Assembly: GCA_035267045.1 (NCBI GenBank)
Contig: DATFMH010000103.1
Location: forward strand, 1 to 57,384
From: DATFMH01 sp035267045
GTDB taxonomy: Bacteria > Bacteroidota > Rhodothermia > Balneolales > DATFMH01
Direction of reading: 5' to 3'
DNA: 57,384 nt
Shown: positions 1-10,300 of the stretch, piece after piece
How the letters are laid out: every line of letters begins with the position of its first letter
Numbering within the stretch: the first letter of the stretch is position 1
Translations under genes and position numbers: made by a program
Notes under the pieces: model-generated
What the model was told of the DNA's origin: nothing
The model's database searches: none
The model's input: only the letters and a program-made list of their open reading frames with translations

Positions 1-482
1 CTATTATCATGATACCCGGTACCATGACCCATTTGAACCGCATTACCCCGCTCATCCATTTGTATTCCTTCGGGATTCACAAAATAACCAAATGCTGTTT
101 GATTATTATCATAAGGATCGATCATGATACCCACATAGTCATCGCCCGATATATTATCCCTTTCGGTTACATGAGCCCTGATTTTGGAAGGATGCGAATC
201 TTTACTTATAAAACCAACATATAAAGTAGATTGGTTATAGAGCACCATCGCGTATGTTTTTTGCTGCGCTTCCTGATTATCATTGGGTTTAACCTCATAT
301 TGCAAAGATACTCTGTGTGCTTCGGACCATAAGGAATCGGTTAAACGGCCGGTGAGATTAAGATCTCGGTTTATTTTTACGGCACGAACTGTAGTTGAAT
401 CAGAATTAGCAGCCATCACCCGAAGGGATAACATTGACAGGATTAATACTAACAAAATTTTGACGGTTGCTTGAAACCTCAT
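1..482 (-). CDS. Exported CBM9-like / DUF5916-type protein, N-terminal part (cut by window edge)
   Basis: Translating the minus strand from the ATG at 480-482 gives 160 open codons running off the left edge. The product starts MRFQATVKILLVLILSMLSL, a signal peptide ending near VMAANS. A beta-sandwich-like segment follows with LTGRLTDSLWSEA, YAMVLYNQSTLYVGFISKD, DDYVGIMIDPYDNNQTAFGY and FVNPEGIQMDERG. The order (small domain with 'xLWxxA', 'LYVGFxxxD', 'DDxVxxxIDxxxD', 'NPxGxxxD') is the pattern of the carbohydrate family 9 binding-like domain at the start of DUF5916 outer-membrane or periplasmic proteins. The missing C-terminal part would be a beta-barrel-like DUF5916 region. Function is not established for the family. 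The call rests on motif recognition only, since most of the gene lies outside the window. Confidence 0.72.
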   Translation of the reverse strand, partial: MRFQATVKILLVLILSMLSLRVMAANSDSTTVRAVKINRDLNLTGRLTDSLWSEAHRVSLQYEVKPNDNQEAQQKTYAMVLYNQSTLYVGFISKDSHPSKIRAHVTERDNISGDDYVGIMIDPYDNNQTAFGYFVNPEGIQMDERGNAVQMGHGTGYHDN

Positions 483-1058
483 AGTAATAGCAGACAGTAA
501 TATCCAATTTTACTTTGCAGTAACAACGATCTTATCATACAAATCCTTACCTAATTTGGAAAAAGTTCAGTAGCCACAATTATTAGACAATAAAAAAAAA
601 GCTTTTATTCCTCGGAAAATCAGATAGACACTTTAGAAAATTAAAATCTGCCAATCTGGACATAAAGATTTCATTTAAGAGAAAATTCTTTCATGTAAAA
701 TGAGGATATATTGATTTTAAGAAAGGAAGAATTAATTTCAGATTGCAAAAAGGAACGGATTTTTTACAAATTTTGAACTCTCTTTACCTGTTAGTAATTA
801 TCATAGATGCAGATGCAATAAGTAGACGTACTAAAATGATTTGAAAGCTTATAATATCACTTTTTGCAGCTTTTCTATAAGTATCAGCTTTTTACATTTT
901 TGTTCATATTGCCGGCTTTTTTATTACGCAATGTTATAGGTAACCATTAGTATCTCACCACTGCGTCATCTCTCCAATTATGTAAACACAACAAGGCATC
1001 GGACTTAAACAGTTCCAAAAGATTTAATATAGCGGCTTTTTGATATTATCCTTATTTA
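483..1058. other. AT-rich intergenic region
   Basis: There is no credible open frame on either strand. The stretch lies between the start of the CBM9/DUF5916 gene (reading left) and the dnaJ terminator, so it should hold the promoter of the CBM9/DUF5916 gene, but I cannot point to convincing promoter boxes. Poly-A and poly-T runs (for example around 590-605) are the only obvious texture. Confidence 0.5.
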
Positions 1059-1100
1059 CAAAAAAGAAGGCCGACTGATCACTATCAAACGGCCTTCTTA
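1059..1100 (-). terminator. Rho-independent terminator after dnaJ
   Basis: A perfect 10-bp stem, AAGAAGGCCG (1064-1073) with CGGCCTTCTT (1090-1099), encloses a 16-nt loop. On the minus strand the stem is followed by a run of T (plus-strand A at 1060-1065). It lies 19 bp past the dnaJ stop codon and closes the hrcA-grpE-dnaJ operon. Confidence 0.9.
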
Positions 1101-1118
1101 GAAAGATCACAGAGAAAC

Positions 1119-2288
1119 TCAGGTAAAAACGTCTTTAATCTTTGAAAAGAAGTCTTTCTTGGTTCCTTTTTTCACATTTGCTTTAAAATTCGGGGAATCC
1201 TTTAAAGCTTCGATATGAATTTTTTCTTCCTCTGAAAGGTCTTCGGGTATATGTACATTCACCCGTATATATTGGTCACCGACATGAGTGGAATTAAGCG
1301 TTTGGATACCTTTGCCTCTCATCCGGAGCAATTTTCCCGGTTGAGAGCCCGGCTCGATGCGAAGTGTTGCTTTCCCCTTTAGTGTAGGCACATCTTTTTC
1401 CGTACCCAATATAGCCTCAGGAATACTGATATGAAGATCATAGTAAATGTCATCTTCTTTTCGCACAAACTCATCATGCGATTTTTCTTCAATCATCACA
1501 ATAAGATTGCCCGATTCACCACCTCGAATACCGGCATTGCCCTGGCTCCTTAATGTTATATAATTTCCTTCTCTGACACCTGACGGGATTTTTACACGCA
1601 CGGTTTCTTCACCTTTTACCCGGCCCTGGCCACCACAATTAGAACATTTATTTTTGATGATGCGGCCTTCGCCATGACATTGGGGACAAGGCTGGACATT
1701 CACAAATTGTCCGAACATAGTGCGGGATACCTGTCGTATTTCCCCCATACCATTACAAGTCGAACAGGTCATGAAGTCATCTTCTGTTTTCGCCCCGGTA
1801 CCGTGACATTCATCGCATTGGATATATTTTTTTACTTTCAGTGTTTTTTCAACACCGTAAGCAATCTCTTCAAGCGACATTTTCAACCGGATCTTCATAT
1901 CATCACCGGTGATGCCGGCTGAACGGCGACCCCGGCTGCGGGTGCGTGCGCCACCGCCAAAGATATCGCCTCCAAAAAATTCGGCTCCAAAGATATCGCC
2001 GAATCTGCTGAAGATATCTTCCACATTAATATTATGGAAATCCTGTTCCTGGAATCCACCTGAATGAAGACCGGAATGGCCAAATTGATCGTATCGGGCA
2101 CGTTTATCCGGATCTTTAAGAACATCAAACGCCTCAGCGGCATCCTTAAATTTTTCTTCAGCTTCAGAATCATCCTTATTCCTGTCAGGATGATATTTCA
2201 TCGCCAATTTTCGATATGCTTTTTTAATTTCGTCCTGAGATGCATCGCGTGAAACACCCAGTATTTCGTAATAATCTCTTTTTGCCAT
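1119..2288 (-). CDS. dnaJ: Chaperone DnaJ (Hsp40)
   Basis: This is the Hsp70 co-chaperone that delivers unfolded clients to DnaK and stimulates its ATPase; it is cytoplasmic. All type I DnaJ modules are visible in order. An N-terminal J domain carries the YHPDRNKD (HPD) loop near residue 33. A Gly/Phe-rich linker follows (FFGGDIFGGG). Then comes a zinc domain with four CxxCxGxG repeats (CDECHGTG, CSTCNGMG, CPQCHGEG, CSNCGGQG), and a C-terminal substrate-binding beta domain. At 389 aa it has the normal family length. It is the last gene of hrcA-grpE-dnaJ, 8 bp after grpE, and is followed by a strong terminator. HrcA would be expected to repress this operon, but no CIRCE operator is evident before hrcA. 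Confidence 0.98.
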   Translation of the reverse strand: MAKRDYYEILGVSRDASQDEIKKAYRKLAMKYHPDRNKDDSEAEEKFKDAAEAFDVLKDPDKRARYDQFGHSGLHSGGFQEQDFHNINVEDIFSRFGDIFGAEFFGGDIFGGGARTRSRGRRSAGITGDDMKIRLKMSLEEIAYGVEKTLKVKKYIQCDECHGTGAKTEDDFMTCSTCNGMGEIRQVSRTMFGQFVNVQPCPQCHGEGRIIKNKCSNCGGQGRVKGEETVRVKIPSGVREGNYITLRSQGNAGIRGGESGNLIVMIEEKSHDEFVRKEDDIYYDLHISIPEAILGTEKDVPTLKGKATLRIEPGSQPGKLLRMRGKGIQTLNSTHVGDQYIRVNVHIPEDLSEEEKIHIEALKDSPNFKANVKKGTKKDFFSKIKDVFT

Positions 2289-2296
2289 TTTTTCCC

Positions 2297-2932
2297 TTAT
2301 TCGCTTACTATAACTTTAGCGTGTCGAATAACTCTATCTTTCATTTTATATCCGGGTTCCAGTACCTGTAATACCATATTACTTTCAACTTCATCCGAGG
2401 GCGCTTTCTGTTTCATCATGGCATCATGAAAATCGACATTAAATGGCACATCAACTTCATCAATAGCCTCAACACCATATTTTTTCAATACTTCATCGAA
2501 CTTATTTGCCACCATTTTAACACCTTCCAGAAACGTATTCTCCACTTCTACTTCTTCAGCTGCTTTCAGTGTTCGCTTTAAATCGTCATTAATTGGTAAA
2601 AAATCTCTTAGCGCTTCAACTTTAGCATTACCATAAAACTGAATACGTTCTTTTGCTGTTCTTTTTTTCAGGTTCTCAAATTCTGCAGCTTTACGCAAAA
2701 ACTTATCATTCGCTTCTTTGAGTTCATTATTCAAATTGATAATCTCCTCATTCTTCTCTTCAAGCTGCGTCTTGATATTTTCGATCTCCTCTTGTTCTCC
2801 GGAAATTTCAACTTCCGGATTTTCCTGATCATTCTCTTCAGCTTCGTGTTCTTTATTATTTTGTTCTTCCTGATTCAATTCTTTTTTCTCCTTTTTCGAT
2901 GTATCAATATTTTTTGATTCATTCGTTTCCAT
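2297..2932 (-). CDS. grpE: Nucleotide exchange factor GrpE
   Basis: GrpE drives ADP release from DnaK. The first roughly 75 residues are a highly acidic, low-complexity stretch rich in Glu/Asn/Lys. A long coiled coil follows (LEEKNEEIINLNNELKEAN..., residues about 55-110), with the family signature around KAAEFENLKKRTAKER. The C-terminal beta domain shows VEAIDEVDVPFNVDFHDAMM, KAPSDEVESNMVLQVLEPGY and the usual end VIRHAKVIVSE. At 211 aa it is typical. It lies between hrcA (25 bp upstream) and dnaJ (8 bp downstream) as part of a heat-shock operon. The long acidic N-terminal arm is the only unusual point; such arms vary widely within the family. Confidence 0.97.
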   Translation of the reverse strand: METNESKNIDTSKKEKKELNQEEQNNKEHEAEENDQENPEVEISGEQEEIENIKTQLEEKNEEIINLNNELKEANDKFLRKAAEFENLKKRTAKERIQFYGNAKVEALRDFLPINDDLKRTLKAAEEVEVENTFLEGVKMVANKFDEVLKKYGVEAIDEVDVPFNVDFHDAMMKQKAPSDEVESNMVLQVLEPGYKMKDRVIRHAKVIVSE

Positions 2933-2957
2933 ACGCTAACTATTATTCGACTTACAT

Positions 2958-4007
2958 TTAGGAATCAAGTTTATTGAAAGTTTTAAAACGGTTTGCCAGT
3001 TGTTCCACAAGGTTAATCATTCTCGGATAATTCATCCGTGTTGGGCCGACAAGCCCAATCGTACCTTTAATATTTCCAATAGCATAATTCGCTGAAACAA
3101 CGCTGCATTGCTCTATTTGTTGTATTTTGTTTTCTCTACCTATACGGACTTTAACATTACTGTCTTCATTATCACTATCGAATAAATGAATGATCAAATC
3201 TTCATCTTCAACAAGCTCAATGATACTCTTAAAATTACTTAAATCACTGAATTCCGGCTGCATAGCAATATATTCAACGCCACCAAAATAAAATCTCCGG
3301 TATTGATGATCTTCGAAAATCGTATCTGCTGAATCGATAAAAACACGTATCAGTCCTGTTCTGTCATTTGATTCATAATCGGCTAACATTTCTTCAATCT
3401 TCTTCGATATTTCCGAAAGCCGGTAACCGGAAAGACGCTCATTCAATACTCTGGCTACTTTTTCGAGATCATCGCGGGTCAACTCCGATTCCACCTCAAC
3501 GTTAACGGTCCGGGCCAAACCACTTTCAATGGTTATGATGACCATCAAACGAGTCGAACTCAAATTTACAAGTTCTATCTTCCGAAAGATACCATTGGCA
3601 TATTTCGGAGAAATTATGACGGCTAATAAATTGGATAATCTTGCCAAAATACGTGCCGCGGACTGAACCGCTTCATCCATTCCGCTGTTCAGTATTTCTT
3701 CCCATTGATTTAAAACTTTCTGCTCTTCAATCGATAAATTTGTTAAATGCATCAGGTCATTCACATAAAAACGATAACCTCTTTCAGTCGGTATACGTCC
3801 GGCGGAAGTATGCGGATGATCAAGAAATCCCTTTTTCTCCAGGTTATTCATTGTATTGCGTATCGTAGCAGAACTAACCGGGAGTTTGTACTTGGCCACC
3901 AGAGTTTTTGATGCAATAGGATTAGCCGTAATAATAAAATTTTGTATTACGTATTGAAGAATTTCTCTTTCTCTGAGTGTTAATTCCGGATAATCTGTTG
4001 CATCCAT
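2958..4007 (-). CDS. hrcA: Heat-inducible transcription repressor HrcA
   Basis: HrcA is a winged-helix repressor of class I heat-shock genes that binds CIRCE operators and is kept active by GroEL. The N-terminal wHTH is clear (LTLREREILQYVIQNFI; VSSATIRNTMNNLEKKGFLD; HPHTSAGRIPTERGYRFYVN). The C-terminal dimerisation/GAF-like part ends with the family motif IGLVGPTRMNYPRMINLVEQ. At 349 aa the length is normal. A strong Shine-Dalgarno (AAGGAGGT on the minus strand) precedes the ATG and decides the start. It is the first gene of the hrcA-grpE-dnaJ operon. HrcA is absent from many Bacteroidia, so its presence together with SprA is a useful lineage hint. Confidence 0.96.
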   Translation of the reverse strand: MDATDYPELTLREREILQYVIQNFIITANPIASKTLVAKYKLPVSSATIRNTMNNLEKKGFLDHPHTSAGRIPTERGYRFYVNDLMHLTNLSIEEQKVLNQWEEILNSGMDEAVQSAARILARLSNLLAVIISPKYANGIFRKIELVNLSSTRLMVIITIESGLARTVNVEVESELTRDDLEKVARVLNERLSGYRLSEISKKIEEMLADYESNDRTGLIRVFIDSADTIFEDHQYRRFYFGGVEYIAMQPEFSDLSNFKSIIELVEDEDLIIHLFDSDNEDSNVKVRIGRENKIQQIEQCSVVSANYAIGNIKGTIGLVGPTRMNYPRMINLVEQLANRFKTFNKLDS

Positions 4008-4013
4008 AAACCT

Positions 4014-4024
4014 ATACCTCCTTT
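4014..4024 (-). promoter_or_regulatory. Strong Shine-Dalgarno before hrcA
   Basis: The minus strand reads GGAAAGGAGGTATAGGTTT immediately before the hrcA ATG (4005-4007), a near-perfect anti-SD match at ordinary spacing. Similar GAGG-type sites precede the porin (25980) and lipoprotein cytochrome (24833) starts. This shows that SD-led initiation is used here, unlike in classical Bacteroidia. Confidence 0.8.
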
Positions 4025-4167
4025 CCTGCTGAATACAAACCTGTAAGATATCAATTTTTAACCTTTCTTTGTAGGAACAATTGCTAATCTCTTTATAGTA
4101 TTAATATAATGATCATTAATGTAATCGATCTAAATCTGTTATAAATAATGATATCAGATGCTGACTC

Positions 4168-4551
4168 TTACGACTCTTCGTAGAATATTTCTATCATATT
4201 TCCATCCGGATCCGAGACAAAAACAAATCGACCGTTTTTCCTGTTTGCAGGACCGCTTAGGATGGTAACACCATTTTCTCCCAGTGTATGAGCAATCGTA
4301 TCGACATCTACTTTTGAATCTACATAAAAGCCGAAATGATCGACTCGGTAATCTCTTGATGTTTCATCATAACTCGTTTCAGCCTCAACAATAACAAGAG
4401 AATCATTTCCTATACGATAAACACTCATGCTCTGCCCCATTTTCTTTTCGAGCTCAAAACCTAATATTTGTCCATAAAAATGTTCCGATCTTTTTATATC
4501 ATTGACTCTGAGAGTAATATGATTAATACCTGATGGTTTAAATTTATCCAT
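4168..4551 (-). CDS. VOC-superfamily (glyoxalase/dioxygenase-fold) protein
   Basis: This is a single 127-aa vicinal-oxygen-chelate module with two beta-alpha-beta-beta-beta halves. The first half opens GINHITLRVNDIKRSEHFYG, with the usual metal-ligand His in NHITL. Other candidate ligands are the Glu in LVIVEAE, the His in VDHFGFYV and the Glu in DPDGNMIEIFYEES. This resembles glyoxalase, fosfomycin-resistance or lactoylglutathione-lyase-like proteins. The substrate cannot be read from sequence. It stands alone between hrcA (160 bp upstream in its reading direction's far side) and rsmI, which is divergent from it. The protein is cytoplasmic, with no signal peptide. Confidence 0.85.
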   Translation of the reverse strand: MDKFKPSGINHITLRVNDIKRSEHFYGQILGFELEKKMGQSMSVYRIGNDSLVIVEAETSYDETSRDYRVDHFGFYVDSKVDVDTIAHTLGENGVTILSGPANRKNGRFVFVSDPDGNMIEIFYEES

Positions 4552-4684
4552 AATTATATGATCAATTATTATTTAATAATGTGAAAAAGTATACCTTTCA
4601 TTTTGTAATTACGTTTCACAACACAAAATGATTATAATATTTTTCATTCTTATTTTCTTATTTCATTAAAACAGTCTATTACCT

Positions 4685-5368
4685 GTGGCAACTTTATTTA
4701 TTGTAGCAACACCTATTGGGAATTTAGATGATTTTTCGACACGTGCCGTAAAAACATTATCGGCAGTCGATTTTATAGCCTGTGAAGATACACGCACTTC
4801 TTCTGTATTGCTACAAAAATATCAAATTCAAAAACCAACATTTTCCTTTCATCAGCACAATGAACATGCCAAAGTAAATAAAGTTTTGGAAATTCTCGGA
4901 AATGGCCATGATATCGCCCTGATATCCGATGCCGGCATGCCCGGTATTTCCGATCCCGGCTTTTTGGCAGTCCGTGCCGCCCATCAAAACGGTCATAAAG
5001 TCACAGTAATTCCCGGAGCCAGTGCCGTAATTACAGCACTGGTTGCAAGTGGACTGCCTTCCGACCGTTTTGTTTTTGAAGGATTCCTACCACCTAAAAA
5101 GGGCCGTAAAACACGCATTGAATCGTTGGCCGATGAAGAAAGAACCATCGTCTTGTACGAAAGTCCATACCGAATTCAAAAGCTCATCAAACAGCTAATT
5201 CCGGTTTTCGGTGAAGACCGAATGGCGGCACTGACACGTGAATTGACAAAGAAATTTGAAGAAGTCATAAGAGGAACATTATCTGAGATCAATGATCAAA
5301 TAGCGGATAACAAAAAAATAAAAGGTGAAATAACACTGGTCATTGCCGGAAAAGGGTATAGCGAATGA
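4685..5368 (+). CDS. rsmI: 16S rRNA (cytidine-1402 2'-O)-methyltransferase RsmI
   Basis: This SAM-dependent tetrapyrrole-methylase-fold enzyme 2'-O-methylates C1402 in the ribosomal decoding centre. The start is a GTG at 4685: an in-frame TAA at 4667-4669 excludes anything longer, and the resulting start MATLFIVATPIGNLDD matches the family exactly. Other signatures are ACEDTRTSSVLLQKY, HQHNE, ALISDAGMPGISDPGF, VIPGASAVITALVASGLP and FEGFLPPKKGRKTR. At 227 aa it is slightly short at the C terminus compared with the roughly 280-aa enterobacterial protein but complete for this clade. It overlaps lnt by 4 nt (ATGA), implying coupled translation. Confidence 0.95.
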   Translation: MATLFIVATPIGNLDDFSTRAVKTLSAVDFIACEDTRTSSVLLQKYQIQKPTFSFHQHNEHAKVNKVLEILGNGHDIALISDAGMPGISDPGFLAVRAAHQNGHKVTVIPGASAVITALVASGLPSDRFVFEGFLPPKKGRKTRIESLADEERTIVLYESPYRIQKLIKQLIPVFGEDRMAALTRELTKKFEEVIRGTLSEINDQIADNKKIKGEITLVIAGKGYSE

Positions 5369-6918
5369 TATTATTGATGAATAAACTCTGGAATAATAAA
5401 TGGGCTCTGTCTCTTACAGCCGGACTTCTTCTCGGATTGAGTTTTCCACCGTTTCCTTTTCCCTACCTGGTTATAATAGCTTTTGTCCTGTTATTGCGAC
5501 TATGTGATCTGACGGAATCGTTAAAAGAGGTGGCTTATTTCTCTTATGCCGGCCTGTTGCTATGGAATATTATTGTCACCTATTGGTTATGTATGGCAAC
5601 CGTTATCGGTGGCATTGCAGCTATTCTTGCCAATACCGTAGTGATGACCCTGCCGATTGTCGTCATAAAATATTTCAAGGACCGTATTAAAAATATTTAC
5701 ATTCTCTCAATAGCTATAGCCTCAGCATGGGTCACTTATGAATTTCTTCATCACCGATGGGATCTGGCGTGGCCGTGGCTCTCTTTAGGTAATGCTTTTT
5801 CTTCTACTCCCTGGCTTGTTCAATATATATCGGTGACAGGGCCACTCGGTATAACATTTTGGGTACTCATTATTGCATCCCTGGTGTATGGAATCATTAT
5901 AAATCAAAATCGACGGCTTACTGTAGTTCTCATAGCTTTCATACTCATTCCCGCCCTTTTTTCGATATACCAATATTTTACACGACCAATCACATCTAAA
6001 AAATCCATGCAGGTCTTGGTTGTACAGCCCAATTACGACTCATATCTGGAACTGGCCGGTTATGACAACGCGCTCACGCCTCTTCATAAGATTATCAATT
6101 ACACCGATTCGATGCGTACTGATTCTACAGATTTGATCCTATGGCCCGAAAATGCTATTCAATCCGGTATTACTCAACATTCCTATATCAGCCAGTTACT
6201 AAGCCGTAAGAGCCGGGAGTGGCATACAACGATCATTAGCGGTGCCAGTTTATTTTATTATTATCCTAAAGATCACCATCCCGAAGTCGTCAGAAAGGGG
6301 AATGATAATGGACGTTATTATAATGTTTTCAATGCAGCCATGGGATATCATCCCGATGGCAGTGTAACCTACTATGAAAAAGCTAAATTAGTACCTATTG
6401 TCGAAAGGGTGCCTTTTGTTAATTTTCTCAAGAAAATAATCCCATTTCATATTAATTGGGGTAATATTTCCGGTTATGGCCGCGGCCATAAGGTTACTGA
6501 TTTTGGAACGGGGGCCGGCAGGGTTACAGCTCTTGTTTGCTATGATGAAGATTTTCCCGATTGGGTCAGACAATTTGTGAGTAAAGGATCGGATATCATC
6601 ACAATAATAACGAATGACGGCTGGTGGGGGAATTCTTCCGGTTATATACAACATTTTGAATATGCCCGACTACGTGCAATAGAAAATCAGCGATATGTTG
6701 TGAGAAGTGCCAATAACGGTATATCATGTGTTATTGCCAATAATGGCAAAGTACTAAAACGCACAAAATTCTGGACTCGCGACGCCTTTCTGAGTGAAGT
6801 TCCTGAAATGCATAATTTGACCTTCTATACACGCTATGGCGATTGGTTAGGATATATAACATTATTTCTTACTTTCACCGGAATTGGATACTTGATCATT
6901 GAAAAACGATCCGTTTAA
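5365..6918 (+). CDS. lnt: Apolipoprotein N-acyltransferase
   Basis: Lnt adds the third acyl chain to diacylated lipoproteins at the periplasmic face of the inner membrane. The N-terminal ~200 residues hold about six to eight hydrophobic segments (LLLGLSFPPFPFPYLVIIAF is the first). A nitrilase domain follows (about 215-490), with the catalytic triad placed as Glu262 (WPENAIQSG), Lys339 (YYEKAKLVPIVE) and Cys392 (ALVCYDEDFPDW). A final membrane segment closes the protein. At 517 aa it matches the E. coli enzyme. It overlaps rsmI by 4 nt. The many Spase II lipoproteins in this window are natural substrates. Confidence 0.95.
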   Translation: MILLMNKLWNNKWALSLTAGLLLGLSFPPFPFPYLVIIAFVLLLRLCDLTESLKEVAYFSYAGLLLWNIIVTYWLCMATVIGGIAAILANTVVMTLPIVVIKYFKDRIKNIYILSIAIASAWVTYEFLHHRWDLAWPWLSLGNAFSSTPWLVQYISVTGPLGITFWVLIIASLVYGIIINQNRRLTVVLIAFILIPALFSIYQYFTRPITSKKSMQVLVVQPNYDSYLELAGYDNALTPLHKIINYTDSMRTDSTDLILWPENAIQSGITQHSYISQLLSRKSREWHTTIISGASLFYYYPKDHHPEVVRKGNDNGRYYNVFNAAMGYHPDGSVTYYEKAKLVPIVERVPFVNFLKKIIPFHINWGNISGYGRGHKVTDFGTGAGRVTALVCYDEDFPDWVRQFVSKGSDIITIITNDGWWGNSSGYIQHFEYARLRAIENQRYVVRSANNGISCVIANNGKVLKRTKFWTRDAFLSEVPEMHNLTFYTRYGDWLGYITLFLTFTGIGYLIIEKRSV

Positions 6919-7301
6919 TAGAACGAGGAGGACACACATTTTAATTACTACTGAGGGCACGGAGTAGGATGTAATAAATAATGCCGGATTCCGGAACAAC
7001 CAATCACCTACTTCAAACAACTCACAAAAAAGCTCAGACTGTCATCACGTGACCTTTGGGACGAAATAACCCCCTTCGTTGCATTGCTAAAAGCGTTGTC
7101 AACGGTCGATGAATAAAACCTGATTATACGCACCAATATTAAATCACGTAAGCCCCTCTTCCGTCTCTCACAAAGGAGAAGTTGGACATGTTCCCGGCGT
7201 TTCTACTCATTGGTCGCTGCTTATAGTTCAATGCTAATTGTATATAGCTGATCGCTGAAAGCTTATCAACTCTAACACCTTAATCCCCTAAGCCTCTTTT
7301 A
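6919..7301. other. Intergenic region between convergent lnt and sprA
   Basis: This 383-bp stretch between two convergent genes has composition close to 43% GC by eye, slightly richer than other spacers. I see no open frame with family similarity, no RNA gene and no clear Rho-independent terminator. It may be decayed coding sequence, but nothing supports a specific origin. Confidence 0.4.
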
Positions 7302-10300
7302 TCAATTCGACTTAATGGAAACGATAATATTAAACTTGATTTCCTGATCAGTCATTTCAAACGACTGGGATGATTTCGGCATGGTATGCCTGTAAGAATA
7401 TTCAAAGTTGGCTTTGAGTGTGGACGAAAACTGGTACCCGATTATGGTAGAGGCCTGAAGCCGGGCATCTCCACGAATATCCGTATTATTATTAAGCAAT
7501 TCACCGCCCTCCAATGCACGAGATAAATCGATACCGAGTTTATAAGGTATCGTAATATCTTCCAGATAGTTCAGGGTAAAACTCAGATCCATCGTATTTT
7601 TTAATCTTTTAAACAGAAATGGTAACCGAAATCCACGTTTTGTATAGTTCATTGTTAATTTGAACCCTTTGGAAATCCGGTCCTCTACCGTTGGACCGGT
7701 AAAACTAAGGCTTGTGATTTTGCTGTAATCATATTCCAGGTTCGTCCCTACATTATTTTTCCACGTAATATTAAGTCCGACAACAGGAGTGAATTTTTTG
7801 GTAATATTAACGGCTGTCGCTTCATATGGATCTCTGATACTTTGTACAGTATAATTACCCAGGTTACCGTCTACAATTGATCCGGCATCATTAAAAAAGT
7901 TCCATCCTATTTGATAAGTGCCCTGATACTGATGAGTCAGCGAAATATGAGAAGCATATTTTCCGATAATTGGAATCTTATTTTCCAAACCTGACCATCG
8001 AACAGACCAATTCGGTTTAGGTATAGGGGTAAAACCAAGTTTACCAACCGATCCGGCATTTGCCCCCAGATAAGCTTTCCTGAAATCTTCTGTTAGACTT
8101 CCGGGACTCAAAACCGTTCTTCCATCCTGATTTCCTGTTTTATCACTTATCAGATTAGGATTGTTTGGATTTATATCTGCTTCTGCCGTTTTTATCTGGC
8201 TGCTTAATAAATTTTGATACCCTTTACCAAAAGCCCATACGGATGATCCTATATTTCCTGATTGATTCCTTAACAAACCTGTTTTCTCAATGGATCCGGG
8301 TTGTAGATTAAAATTCTGATTCCTGTTACTATTCCAATTTGTTGTCCAATTTAAATCTATGGTAAAATTTGGAAATGGATTCAGCCTCGTCCGGATTGTA
8401 ACCTGGTCGCTTGCCGTTCGATTGACACTCAAGGTTAAAACCTGATCTGAATAGGGATTCTGAATAATATTATCTAATTGATCTGTGATACCTAAGCGAT
8501 AAGACATAGGTGGTGAAAAATTTCCACTTCCCGGACTGTTAAACATTTGAAAAAATTGTGATCCGCCATTATAACCTCTTTGTGCGGCACTACCATTGTG
8601 ATTATAGGATATATCGATAGATTGCATGCTAAACACTGAAAGCAGTAACTTTCGTCCATAAAACTTCACATCATCAAAAAGATTACCCTTCTCATTATCT
8701 TCGTTTTTACGGACTCCCTCGCTTTTTGAGTTGCCGTTTTGCTGCTCTTTTTCGCGTCGCTTTTCCTCTGCTTTTTGTCTTGCTTTCTCTTCTTTCCTTT
8801 TTTGTGTTGCCTGCCGGTCGGCCTCCTTTAGGTTCCTGTATAAAGGTATTTTCATCAGGAGATCACTGGTTTTCAATCCCATGGATTGATCCAGGCTTAA
8901 ATTATTATTGATATCAGCGCCCAGACCTGAACCTTTGGGCGAATTCTGCCATGTAAACCCACCACTATAGGAAGCAGAATAACTCATCCAATTCAACAAT
9001 TTTGTTTTGTTTAATCTCGGCCTCCAACTTGTTGAGTATTTTTCGTTATAAGATGTTCGCCTTGGTTTCATATTCTTATCCGTCACGATACTTTTCAACA
9101 CATCAAAAGTCGACTTCGGAATAAAACGTGTCGAGTCGGTCGGATCAGGCCTCGTTGCAATATCTGTTAATTTAAAATTCGTGGAGGTTGAGAATGATAT
9201 TGGAATCGATGGCATGAAGTTATACGACAACCCGAATTGAGAACTGTAATCAAAGTCATGCGTCTGTTTTGGAGGTTGCGGACCTCCGCCAAAAGATCGT
9301 TGTCTGGATTCCTGATAATTACGTTTTAAACCTGCAGAAGCAGAAACGGAAGAAGGCATATATCCAAATCTCAGGCCGGATAAAACATTTAGTATGGGAA
9401 CATTTTGCATAAAGCCGAACGGCCTGACCAAACCGACTTTATTGAAATTATAACTATAACGTATACCTGTATTATAATTCCAGTAATCGTTGAATAATGT
9501 AGACGGATCATGGCTATTTCCGGCATTATAGACATAATTCAGCGTAGTGTGATCGAGTGTCGACTTAGCTACTTTCGATTTCGAATACTTTTTGGAAATA
9601 TTGGATACATTTATGGAATAACTCTGGTTATAATTCTGGCTCTCAGTTATTTTCTGCTGTATCAGCTGGTCTTTTTCACTTTGAGATATATTTCTCCGTT
9701 TTACCGCATTTTTAAAATCACTTAGCCGAATATCCCCTTCCTGGGGTAAATAACGGGGAGTACTAACACTGCGTCTGGCGGAAAATGAAACCGGGAAATT
9801 CCAACCATAACGGTCAGGTATTAATTTATTCAGGTTGACTGTCGTATTCACATTATACTGTGACTTATCTGCAAACTGCCGTTGACTCAAATGAGAATCC
9901 AGGGATCCAAATCCATCGGTAGAACGATTATAACTGGCATCAACCTGTGCAAAATCGGCCATCTTCATATGCATATTGGCATCAGCGGCCCATCCTTTTT
10001 TATTATTATACCCCGATACCCGCAGCTCATCGACCCATAATGTGGCATCAAGAGAAGGAACGCCTTTATTTGAGGGAATCATATTTCCATCAGGTGCAAG
10101 GTTTGACGGATTCTTAATACCTATGCCTATTTCCGTAATTTTATCCAGCGATGGATTCCCCTTCACACCAATGACCGTACCTTTTGGGGCCCCTAACTCT
10201 TCGGCAAGTGTTGAATCCTGGAATAGAGTACTTAAATCACCATTTTCCTGGTTCCGTAACTGCTTTAATTGATTTAACGCTGATAAGACGAGATTCACAC

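Noticed and set aside
9..474. Two short plus-strand open frames at the left edge
   Set aside because: They are antisense to the edge-truncated minus-strand gene whose CBM9-like motifs and signal peptide are clear.
4008..4167. A CIRCE operator (TTAGCACTC-N9-GAGTGCTAA) expected before hrcA
   Set aside because: I found no such inverted repeat in the leader. TTGCTAATC near 4080 is a chance partial match. CIRCE may lie before other heat-shock genes outside the window.
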